Shown one piece after another: positions 1-5,906 of a stretch of DNA of 11,260 nucleotides; position 1 is the first letter of the stretch; each line of letters begins with the position of its first letter. The position numbers and the translations under genes were made by a program. The notes under the pieces were generated by a model. The model did no database searches. It was not told the DNA's origin and saw only the letters and a program-made list of their open reading frames with translations. This DNA comes from an uncultured Hyphomicrobiales bacterium. Lineage in GTDB: Bacteria; Pseudomonadota; Alphaproteobacteria; Rhizobiales; CAJQND01. The stretch is from positions 1 to 11,260 of the forward strand of contig CAJQND010000406.1 in the NCBI GenBank assembly GCA_905479595.1. The letters run 5' to 3'.

Positions 1-182
1 TTCCGTTCAAGGGCAAATTCCGAAAAATACACAACACCCGTTTCAAGAATCGCGAAAATCACTGCAATAAAAGGTGCCGCTACCAGCGCCATTTCGATTG
101 CAGCGACGCCATCTTTGTTTTTCCCAAACCGGCGTAGAACCCGCCGCCACCTTGGCTTTCTGCCGCTTTTACAAGATCTCAT
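1..182 (-). CDS. TadE-like pilus assembly protein, N-terminal part (cut by left edge)
   Basis: Sixty codons read from an ATG at 182 to the window edge. The start is preceded by a purine-rich AGGACGGG. After a basic N-terminus (many Arg/Lys in residues 1-22) comes the TadE/TadG signature DGVAAIEMALVAAP (residues 24-37), which continues into a hydrophobic helix ending in ETG (about residues 38-49). This basic leader, AIE-x-ALV motif and single membrane helix are what the TadE-like family shows at its N-terminus. These are pseudopilins or minor subunits of the Flp/Tad type IVc pilus machinery, anchored in the inner membrane with the rest outside. In alphaproteobacteria they usually occur in tad/cpa clusters, so more tad genes probably lie to the left. 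The protein is incomplete, so TadE cannot be told from TadF or TadG. The plus-strand open frame over the same bases is a shadow. Confidence 0.8.
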   Translation of the reverse strand, partial: MRSCKSGRKPRWRRVLRRFGKNKDGVAAIEMALVAAPFIAVIFAILETGVVYFSEFALER

Positions 183-295
183 TTCACCCGTCCTGCAACC
201 TTGGTTGCCACTTAACGTCCAGCCGATATTTGGCGGAATCGTGCATGATTGGTAGCAGGAAGTTATGAGTAAACTCTCCGAACGAAACCGAAGAA

Positions 296-315
296 TTTAG
301 ATAAATTTGTCTAAA
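296..315. repeat. short AT-rich inverted repeat
   Basis: TTTAGA (296-301) and TCTAAA (310-315) form a perfect 6-bp inverted repeat around an 8-base AT-rich spacer, in the 166-base gap between the AhpD-like gene and the tadE-like gene, both on the minus strand. It could be an operator for the tadE-like gene or a weak hairpin after the AhpD-like gene. It lacks the GC-rich stem and U-tract of an intrinsic terminator. The arms resemble those of alphaproteobacterial Irr/ICE boxes, but the spacing is wider than the usual 5 bases, so I do not call it one. I see nothing else recognisable in 183-348. Confidence 0.3.
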
Positions 316-348
316 ATTTTAGCGGCCTATTCCGTTCAAAACCTTGAC

Positions 349-699
349 CTAGCCTTCATTGGTAAACGCATCAAATGCGGCAAGGGCTTCTGCCCCATAG
401 ATCATGGATGGGCCACCGCCCATGTATACCGACACCGAAATTGTTTCGAGTATCTCTTCGCGGGTTGCGCCATGGCGTGCTGCTGCTTTGGAGTGATAGG
501 CCAGGCAACCATCGCAACGCGCGGTAATGCCAATAGCCAACGCAATCAATTCCTTGGTTTTGGAATCAAGCGCACCAGGCGTGATTGACGCCTGAGCGAG
601 CTGCGCAAACCCCTTGGCAACATCTGGCGCACCTTTGCGCACAGCCGCCATCCTCGCGTCTGTCTGACGAACAAACTCATTCCAGTTTTCAACTGACAT
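349..699 (-). CDS. AhpD-like / carboxymuconolactone decarboxylase family protein
   Basis: A 116-residue all-helical protein of the CMD/AhpD superfamily. The redox motif CDGCLAYH gives C62, C65 and H69, with E50 twelve residues before the first Cys. This E-12-C-3-C-4-H spacing equals that of the catalytic E118/C130/C133/H137 of mycobacterial AhpD, so a thiol-dependent peroxidase or disulfide reductase role is more likely than true carboxymuconolactone decarboxylation. The substrate cannot be read from sequence. Start choice: an upstream ATG at 708 directly abuts AGGAG, whereas the ATG at 699 lies 9 bases after it, so 699 is preferred (708 would add three residues). A perfect FNR-type palindrome lies about 70 bases upstream, so the gene is probably induced by low oxygen or by nitrogen oxides. 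The gene stands alone, with the next minus-strand gene starting at 182. Confidence 0.85.
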   Translation of the reverse strand: MSVENWNEFVRQTDARMAAVRKGAPDVAKGFAQLAQASITPGALDSKTKELIALAIGITARCDGCLAYHSKAAARHGATREEILETISVSVYMGGGPSMIYGAEALAAFDAFTNEG

Positions 700-767
700 T
701 TTTAGCATCTCCTGCTGACAAATTTAAGATTTGTCACAGAGCCTATGTCAGAGAATGCGTCAGGGCT

Positions 768-781
768 TTGATCGGGATCAA
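768..781 (-). promoter_or_regulatory. FNR/NarR/Dnr-type binding site upstream of the AhpD-like gene
   Basis: TTGATCGGGATCAA is a perfect TTGAT-N4-ATCAA palindrome (extended to 16 bp by an outer T/A pair, 767-782). It lies between the chrR-like gene, which ends at 808, and the AhpD-like start at 699. If it acts at the usual -41.5 position, transcription would begin near 733. A -10-like TAGGCT (minus strand, 740-745) is placed correctly for that and would give a leader of about 34 bases. Activation of the AhpD-like gene is therefore inferred. The site has the same half-sites as the one in front of narK. Confidence 0.75.
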
Positions 782-807
782 ATTTAGATAGGTGTCATGA
801 AAACGAA

Positions 808-1521
808 CTAGAGGCCCGACACCGGCTGGAAAATACGCGCCATCAAATTGGTGAAGCGGGCGGGCGCTTCTGTTGCGATCAGACATGTACATGGCGCACC
901 TGCATCAACAATAGGCTGATGATTGGCATCTGGATCAAGATCAGCCACATCACCCAGCGCAAAGCGGCCAAAGCAATCGGAGTACGACCCAGACAGCACA
1001 AGTGTCAGCTCATTGCCGCCATGGCCATGCTCCGGCATTGCCTTGCCTGCCGCAATGCGGAACAAGTGCAACCTACCTCGTGCCGCAGGCGAGACCGGAA
1101 GCTCGTGAATGGCAAGGCCCGGCGCAATGCGTTTCCAGGTCGTGTCTTCAAGAGGTTTATCGAGATACCGCGCCAGTGCACGCGGCAAAGATGATGTGCG
1201 CGCATGGTTTGGTAGGCTGCGCCCAGAGCGGTAGCCAACATCCGGCATCGGGCTATCCAACCTGGTCAGGAAATTCGTCAGCGCATTATCATGCAAAGGC
1301 GTTTCTTCCTGGCGTTCAAAAATCATCCCACCCAGGGCGTCTGCAAACCTGGCTTCACGCGCGCACTCATGACAAAAAGCCATATGCGATGCAGCCACCA
1401 CGCTCAGGCTTTCATCCAATGTACCCGCCGCATAGGCCATAAGTGTCGCATCATCGAGATGATGATTTATGACAGCCTCGCTGTGGGGCTGGCGTTCATG
1501 TTGCTGATGGGTGTTTGGCAT
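808..1521 (-). CDS. chrR: ChrR-like zinc-binding anti-sigma factor with cupin domain
   Basis: A 237-residue cytoplasmic two-domain protein. The N-terminal part is a zinc anti-sigma domain with ligand candidates H21, H46, C50 and C53. The spacing 25-4-3 equals that of H6/H31/C35/C38 in Rhodobacter sphaeroides ChrR. The C-terminal part is a cupin with H165, H167, E171 and H201 (EHGHGGNE motif); the spacing 2-4-30 equals that of ChrR H141/H143/E147/H177. ChrR holds an ECF sigma factor of the RpoE type inactive until singlet oxygen or organic peroxide triggers release. Here no sigma gene is adjacent: the upstream neighbour is the DUF2478 gene, 64 bases away on the same strand. Residues 1-15 and a longer interdomain linker are extra compared with ChrR. 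The ribosome site is weak (GGAA about 10 bases before ATG), which would fit translation within a polycistron. The protein could instead be a free-standing ChrR-like cupin regulator. Confidence 0.85.
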   Translation of the reverse strand: MPNTHQQHERQPHSEAVINHHLDDATLMAYAAGTLDESLSVVAASHMAFCHECAREARFADALGGMIFERQEETPLHDNALTNFLTRLDSPMPDVGYRSGRSLPNHARTSSLPRALARYLDKPLEDTTWKRIAPGLAIHELPVSPAARGRLHLFRIAAGKAMPEHGHGGNELTLVLSGSYSDCFGRFALGDVADLDPDANHQPIVDAGAPCTCLIATEAPARFTNLMARIFQPVSGL

Positions 1522-1585
1522 CAGGATTTCGTTCCGTCAAAAGGGTTTAGCCATTCAACGCGCCACAAGCCGGTTTGGATCATAT

Positions 1586-2125
1586 TTACAAGGCAGTTTT
1601 CAGCCAGTTTTTAAGCACTGAGGGATTCGCATCGAGAATTTGGCCTTCTCCGCCGCAAAATGCGTCCCATGCATCATTCAGTGCTGGATTAAGACCCGCC
1701 AGTACAGGAATGCCCGCTGCCGCCGCCCGGGCAATCGCGCTTCGCAAGCCCATACCGTCAGCTTCCTGCTTGCCAAACTTGTTGATGATCAAAATATCAA
1801 TGTCTTCATCAAGGGAGGCCTCAACCAGCCCGGTCACATGCTCAAGTGCCGATGAATCAAGCCTGCAACCCGATGAACCAGGCCCCAATTGCTGCGAAAT
1901 CTGCATAACCTTGCCGCTGGTCAGTTCTTCCAGCGCCATATCACAGCGGCATGCGCCGGTCGGGATTGTATTCACCTGAGCAACGCCGCCGACCCGGTAG
2001 CCTTTTTCACGCAAATCCCCTGCGAAATCCAGGATCAGTTGATCTACATCCAGATCGGTTTCGCCAGAATGCTGAACGGCGGCAAGCATGAGTTTTGCGT
2101 TGCCGCCGTCATCAGTATTTTTCAT
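1586..2125 (-). CDS. DUF2478 family protein
   Basis: A 179-residue soluble protein recognised as DUF2478 by the block NKFGKQEADG (residues 115-124) followed by AGIPVLAGLNP, by the CRCDM motif (59-63) and by GCRLD (86-90). Its fold appears related to THEP1-like nucleotide-binding proteins, with a central strand IDILIIN before the NKFGKQE block, but the P-loop expected near the N-terminus is absent (AAVQHSGETDLD there). As far as I recall, this family is often found near molybdate transport or molybdoenzyme genes. That would fit the nearby molybdenum enzyme NarG, but the biochemical role is not established. The start has AAGGGA seven bases before ATG. It follows the aminotransferase gene by 26 bases on the same strand and precedes the chrR-like gene by 60 bases, so the three may share a transcript. 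Confidence 0.75.
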   Translation of the reverse strand: MKNTDDGGNAKLMLAAVQHSGETDLDVDQLILDFAGDLREKGYRVGGVAQVNTIPTGACRCDMALEELTSGKVMQISQQLGPGSSGCRLDSSALEHVTGLVEASLDEDIDILIINKFGKQEADGMGLRSAIARAAAAGIPVLAGLNPALNDAWDAFCGGEGQILDANPSVLKNWLKTAL

Positions 2126-2151
2126 TCCCAGTTCCCTTGGGGCATATCAGG

Positions 2152-3555
2152 TTAGATAAGTTCGATGCCCTCGCTTTTGAGGTCTTCGATGACGCTCAAC
2201 ATAGACTCGCGGAGAATATCGACGACCTCATCGCATTGTGCGCGCGTGATAGTGAGCGGTGGCGACATAATGTTCAAGTGTCCAACGGGCCGGATAATAA
2301 GACCGCGCTCTTCCGCCGCATTGGCGATCCGTTTGCCGATATTCACTTCGTCCGGCAACAGTTCCTTGGTTTCCTTGTTGGCGATATTCTCGATACACAC
2401 CATCAAATGCATACCGCGCACTTCGCCAACAGTCGGCAGGTCCTTCAATGTGCTCAGGCGTTCCATGAAGTATGGGCCAACATCGCGCACATGGGCGAAC
2501 AGGTCTTCGCGCTCCATGATCTCGATATTCTTCAACGCCGCCGCACAGGCAACCGGATGACCAGAATAGGTAAACCCGTTTGTGAACCAGCGGTCATGAC
2601 CCTCTTCAGAAATCGTATCGTAAATTTCTTTAGAAAAGATCGTGGCACCGAGCGGTTGATACCCCGAGGTCAAGCCTTTGGCGCAGGTGATAATGTCTGG
2701 CTGAACCCCGAACACATCTTTCGCAGAAAACCATGCGCCAAGCCGGCCAAATGCCGTTACCACTTCATCGGCGACGAACAAAATTCCGTATTTGGTGCAA
2801 ACTTCGTGCATGCACTGGAGGTAGCCCTCAGGCGCGACGATCACACCGCCTGCCCCCATAATCGGTTCGGCAAAAAATGCCGCCACCTTGTCGGTGCCAA
2901 GTTCTTTAATTTTGTCTTCGAACTCCTGGATCAGAGAATCCGTGAAGTCTTCCACGCTCATGCCATCCGGACGACGATAAGGGTTGGGCGAAGAAATATG
3001 GTGGATCGTGTCGTTGATATAGGTAAATTCAGGCTGGCGATCAGCCGTCTTGCCGGTCAAAGACTGGGCCACATAAGTACTTCCATGATAGGATTCCTTA
3101 CGCGCAATGTAATGCACCCGTTGCGGCTGGTTGCGGCAGTGCCAGTAGTAACCGATGAGCCGGAAAGCGGTATCGTTCGCGGTTGAACCACCGCACGAGA
3201 ACATAGTGTGGTTAAGCGAACCCGGCGCGATCTCAGCCAGTTTGGCAGCGAGTTCAGCAGCAGGGATATTGGTAACATCCACAAACGGGTTGGCATAAAC
3301 CATCTTGCGGGCCTGATCGGCCATCGCTTCGACGATTTCTTCGCGGCCATAGCCAACGTTCATGCACCACAATCCGCCAATACCATCGAGATATTTTTTG
3401 CCATCGATATCCCAGATATGGACACCGCCAGCTTCTGCCATCACCAAAGAACCTTCTTTTTTGAAGGAATCAAAATGGGTCCAGGGATGGACAAAGTGGT
3501 CACGGTCCTTTCTCCAGATTTCCTGTGCAAACTCGTTTGAGCCAGACTGTTCCAT
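2152..3555 (-). CDS. class III (omega) aminotransferase, probably putrescine/diamine:pyruvate type
   Basis: A 467-residue fold-type I PLP enzyme of normal family length. Seen in order: the dimer-loop region around GIGGLWCMNVGYG (58-70), the phosphate-binding GGSTANDTA (122-130), YHG with the ring-stacking Tyr (156-158), the cofactor Asp in VADEVVTAFGR (D263), and the Schiff-base lysine in CAKGLTSGYQPLGA (K293). It moves an amino group from an omega-amine to pyruvate or a similar oxo acid. The overall pattern is closest to SpuC-like putrescine:pyruvate and taurine- or beta-alanine:pyruvate aminotransferases. The divergent agmatinase-like gene favours putrescine, but the substrate is not fixed by the sequence. 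The start is well supported by AGGAG seven bases before ATG. It may be first in a minus-strand operon with the DUF2478 and chrR-like genes. Confidence 0.85.
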   Translation of the reverse strand: MEQSGSNEFAQEIWRKDRDHFVHPWTHFDSFKKEGSLVMAEAGGVHIWDIDGKKYLDGIGGLWCMNVGYGREEIVEAMADQARKMVYANPFVDVTNIPAAELAAKLAEIAPGSLNHTMFSCGGSTANDTAFRLIGYYWHCRNQPQRVHYIARKESYHGSTYVAQSLTGKTADRQPEFTYINDTIHHISSPNPYRRPDGMSVEDFTDSLIQEFEDKIKELGTDKVAAFFAEPIMGAGGVIVAPEGYLQCMHEVCTKYGILFVADEVVTAFGRLGAWFSAKDVFGVQPDIITCAKGLTSGYQPLGATIFSKEIYDTISEEGHDRWFTNGFTYSGHPVACAAALKNIEIMEREDLFAHVRDVGPYFMERLSTLKDLPTVGEVRGMHLMVCIENIANKETKELLPDEVNIGKRIANAAEERGLIIRPVGHLNIMSPPLTITRAQCDEVVDILRESMLSVIEDLKSEGIELI

Positions 3556-3662
3556 TTTCTTTCTCCTGATGATGCACCGCAGCCTTGCGGTTCATTTGTT
3601 ACGGGCAAAAAAGCCACACGAACTATGCTGACAAGTCCTGACGGAATGCCATATGTGAAACT

Positions 3663-3693
3663 TGATAGGTAAAAGAGGCTGCAATCCCTATCA
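3663..3693. promoter_or_regulatory. inverted repeat in the divergent polyamine promoter region
   Basis: TGATAGG (3663-3669) and CCTATCA (3687-3693) are perfect 7-bp inverted arms separated by 17 bases, with centres 24 bp apart (close to two helical turns). They lie in the 221-base gap between the aminotransferase (start 3555) and the ureohydrolase (start 3777). This is the geometry of an operator for a dimeric regulator that could control both genes. A -10-like TATATA at 3715-3720 lacks a good -35, which would fit an activated promoter for the ureohydrolase. Function is inferred only. Confidence 0.4.
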
Positions 3694-3764
3694 GCGGCGG
3701 CTAAACTGAAGCATTATATATGACAGCCCCAAATACAGGGGCAAGGGCAAAAGGCCTAAATTTC

Positions 3765-3770
3765 AGGGAG
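3765..3770 (+). promoter_or_regulatory. ribosome binding site that decides the ureohydrolase start
   Basis: AGGGAG lies six bases before the ATG at 3777. The in-frame ATG at 3720 has no comparable purine tract before it, so translation most likely starts at 3777. Confidence 0.7.
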
Positions 3771-3776
3771 CAGGTA

Positions 3777-4799
3777 ATGGACGATAGTAAACTTAAATCA
3801 TTGCGAGAGAGATATGGCCAGTCAGCCGAAAACGATATTTATGACCCGAAATTCCAGCGGGTCGCTGATGTGCAGTTCAAGGACGGTGGCCGCCGCATGT
3901 TGCCGTATAGCGGATTACCCACCCTGCTCGATGCTCCCTATAATGAAAACCTGGAAGGCCTTGATGCAGCGCTGATTGGCGTGCCGATGGACCTGGCGGT
4001 GACCAACCGCAATGGTTCGCGCTTTGGCCCGCGCGCGGTGCGTGGCATGGAACGCGTTGGCCCTTATAATCATGTGCTCGATGTGTTGCCGACTTTTGAA
4101 ATGAAATGTGCCGATGTAGGCGACGTGCCCTTCCGCAGCCGGTTCAACCTTGAAATGTGTCATGAGGATATTGAGGGCTACTACAACAAAGTGCGTGAGG
4201 CTGGTGTTATTCCTGTATCAGTCGGTGGTGACCATTCCATCACCTGGCCAATTCTCAATGGCCTGGCCAAGGGCGAGCCGGTGGGCTGCGTACATATTGA
4301 CGCCCATGCAGATACAGCAGGTGAATATGAGCAATGCCGGTTCCAGCATGGCGGGCCGTTCCGTTATGCAGTGCTTGATGGCGCGCTTGACCCTGAACGC
4401 ACCATCCAGATTGGTATTCGTGGCAGTGCTGAATATCTCTGGGGATTTTCTTACGAATCCGGCATGACGGTCGTTCACGCAGAAGAATTTGCTGAAATGG
4501 GCGTTGCCGCAGTCGTGGCAAAAGCCAAGGAAGTCATCGGCGATAAACCATTTTATGTCAGCCTTGATGTGGACGCGTTCGACCCAAGTGTTGCGCCAGG
4601 TACCGGAACACCGGAAGTTGGCGGGTTATATGCGCGCGAAGTGCAAGCTTTGCTGCGCGGGCTTGCAGGCTTGCCGATTATGGGCGGTGATGTTGTGGAG
4701 ATTGCCCCGCAATATGACGCCACCACCAATACAGTTCAGGTCGGCACGCAAATGCTGTTCGAAATTCTTAGCCTCGTTGCCAAGCGGCCAGGAGGTTAA
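3777..4799 (+). CDS. speB: agmatinase-like ureohydrolase (arginase family)
   Basis: A 340-residue binuclear-manganese hydrolase that splits a guanidino compound into an amine and urea. The metal ligands are all visible: GGDHS (H153), HIDAHADT (D175, H177, D179) and SLDVDAFDP (D264, D266). Family substrates are agmatine, guanidinobutyrate and related compounds. The substrate loop after DAHADT reads RFQHGGPFRYA, similar to the HGTPFR loop of agmatinases, so agmatine to putrescine is the best guess, with guanidinobutyrase or another guanidino-acid hydrolase possible. Read from 3720 the frame would be 359 residues; the Shine-Dalgarno sequence supports 3777. The gene is divergent from a diamine-type aminotransferase, which suggests an agmatine/putrescine catabolic pair. 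It ends 10 bases from the convergent gene at 4810, with no clear terminator between them. Confidence 0.82.
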   Translation: MDDSKLKSLRERYGQSAENDIYDPKFQRVADVQFKDGGRRMLPYSGLPTLLDAPYNENLEGLDAALIGVPMDLAVTNRNGSRFGPRAVRGMERVGPYNHVLDVLPTFEMKCADVGDVPFRSRFNLEMCHEDIEGYYNKVREAGVIPVSVGGDHSITWPILNGLAKGEPVGCVHIDAHADTAGEYEQCRFQHGGPFRYAVLDGALDPERTIQIGIRGSAEYLWGFSYESGMTVVHAEEFAEMGVAAVVAKAKEVIGDKPFYVSLDVDAFDPSVAPGTGTPEVGGLYAREVQALLRGLAGLPIMGGDVVEIAPQYDATTNTVQVGTQMLFEILSLVAKRPGG

Positions 4800-4809
4800 G
4801 ATTGCGCCG

Positions 4810-5148
4810 CTAGCGCCGGTCGGCAGTTTGCGAGGTGAAGCATTTGACGAACACAAATGACGGCTGGGTTGAGCTGACATTCACCAACTTGTTGTCGACG
4901 GTTCTGGCGCGGGTATCGCCTTGCGGATTTCGATTCAGCCGGTAGCTCAAAGCTTGGTCAAAGCCCCGGTTTTTACAATAGCGATCCGCAACCGGTTTGC
5001 CGCATCCTGAGCCGCCGCTGGAACAGGCCGCAAGCGTGTCGCCATATAGGCTTGGCTTGTAAAATTTTCTTGTCCCAGCTTCGCCCTCATTAGGAATGAG
5101 GCTGAACGCGGTTGCAACGCCAAACGCTGCCACGATCAGTTTTTTCAT
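4810..5148 (-). CDS. small exported cysteine-containing protein, function unknown
   Basis: A 112-residue protein with a clear Sec signal peptide: two lysines, a hydrophobic stretch at residues 4-18, and probable cleavage after GEA (residue 24). The mature part is about 88 residues with four cysteines (C42, C49, C58, C103) that could form two disulfides in the periplasm. The segment CGKPVADRYCKNRGF (49-63) and the ending VKCF look like a conserved pattern I have seen in small exported alphaproteobacterial proteins of unknown role, but I cannot attach a function. The ribosome site is weak (GGGAG about 13 bases upstream of ATG). The gene is convergent with the ureohydrolase and divergent from the coiled-coil protein at 5300. 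Confidence 0.65.
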   Translation of the reverse strand: MKKLIVAAFGVATAFSLIPNEGEAGTRKFYKPSLYGDTLAACSSGGSGCGKPVADRYCKNRGFDQALSYRLNRNPQGDTRARTVDNKLVNVSSTQPSFVFVKCFTSQTADRR

Positions 5149-5299
5149 GGGACCGAGAATACTCCCTGCCCTTCAGCCATTCAAGCGCGCATATAGATTT
5201 CTCGTATGGCAGAAAACCGTTCGCAATGATAAGTTCGCCACATTGATGGCATATAACGCGTGTTCCGGCCCTCAAAGATTGAAATGAATTGAAATAGCC

Positions 5300-5668
5300 A
5301 TGGTTTCTAAAATTCAGATTTTGTGTTGCGCGGTCGCACTTTTCGCCACGAGCGGCTTTTCGGCGGCCAGCTGGGCCGATGATGCACAAGACCTAAAGGC
5401 GCAGCTGGAAGCGCTGGAAAACCAGGTCGAGGCATTGTCCGAGCGCCAAGAGCAGAAAAAACCTGCAAGTTCAGCCGGGCCCATAATCATTCAGCGTGGC
5501 CAGGGCTCACTTGCGAAATGGAACACTGACCGCAAGCAGGAAGGCGAGATGCCGTCTGATCGCGGTTACACGATCACTACCAACCCGGCATCAGACGCAG
5601 GGTTTCCCAAAACCGAGGTCACAATCTCCGGCGCGGTCGGTGGCTCGCTCATTGTGGACGGCAAATAA
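5300..5668 (+). CDS. exported coiled-coil protein, function unknown
   Basis: A 122-residue protein. Residues 1-26 form a Sec signal peptide with a hydrophobic core and a predicted AxA-type site (SWA, then DDAQ). Residues 31-52 form a short heptad coiled coil rich in Leu/Glu/Ala (DLKAQLEALENQVEALSE). A Pro/Ser linker follows, then a Thr/Gly/Asn-rich tail ending in TEVTISGAVGGSLIVDGK. The signal-coiled coil-linker order recalls the N-terminus of coiled-coil-bearing outer membrane porins, but no barrel follows: the same frame stops at 5668 and the next bases belong to an antisense gene. It may be a free periplasmic or surface oligomeric protein, or a remnant. The ribosome site is poor. I do not recognise the family. 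Confidence 0.6.
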   Translation: MVSKIQILCCAVALFATSGFSAASWADDAQDLKAQLEALENQVEALSERQEQKKPASSAGPIIIQRGQGSLAKWNTDRKQEGEMPSDRGYTITTNPASDAGFPKTEVTISGAVGGSLIVDGK

Positions 5669-5679
5669 CTTAAGCTGAC

Positions 5680-5877
5680 TTATCTATACCCGCCCCCGCA
5701 ACAGGTGCGGCTGCCGCGGCTGCGCTTGCGCCCGGTGGTTTTGGCCGGTGCCTTCGTGCGAGTCTTGGCTTTGGCTTTTTTCGATTTACTGGCGGCCTCA
5801 GTTGGATGGGTAATGCCGTCTGCTCCAACAAATGCGAAACCCATAGCCACAGCAAGGGCCAGGTAAAATACTTTCAT
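5680..5877 (-). CDS. short exported Lys/Arg-rich protein with CCGGG tail, function unknown
   Basis: A 65-residue protein with a good Shine-Dalgarno sequence (GGGAG, seven bases before ATG). Residues 1-19 form a hydrophobic signal peptide or membrane anchor. After about residue 29 the chain is very basic (repeated Lys, Arg, Ala and Thr) and ends in RTCCGGGYR, a vicinal Cys pair that could bind metal or form a disulfide. It starts 29 bases after the narR-like gene on the same strand, so it is probably co-transcribed with it. It ends 11 bases from the convergent coiled-coil gene. No function can be assigned. The overlapping alanine-rich frame on the same strand is a shadow. Confidence 0.55.
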   Translation of the reverse strand: MKVFYLALAVAMGFAFVGADGITHPTEAASKSKKAKAKTRTKAPAKTTGRKRSRGSRTCCGGGYR

Positions 5878-5906
5878 GACAAAACTCCCAGCGTTTTGAA
5901 ATTTCG

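Noticed and set aside
791..823. GGTGTC/GACACC inverted repeat spanning the chrR-like stop codon as a terminator
   Set aside because: The arms are only 6 bp around a 21-base loop, and no T-tract follows on the minus strand.
2095..3186. Long plus-strand open frame (363 codons) opposite the aminotransferase gene
   Set aside because: It is antisense to an aminotransferase with all catalytic motifs and a good ribosome site. The translated product has no recognisable domain, signal or start context.
3720..3776. ATG at 3720 as the start of the ureohydrolase
   Set aside because: No ribosome site precedes it, it overlaps a possible -10 element, and AGGGAG is ideally placed for the ATG at 3777.
4800..4809. 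Shared terminator between the convergent genes ending at 4799 and 4810
   Set aside because: The gap is only 10 bases and I see no GC-rich hairpin or T-run in it or just beyond it.
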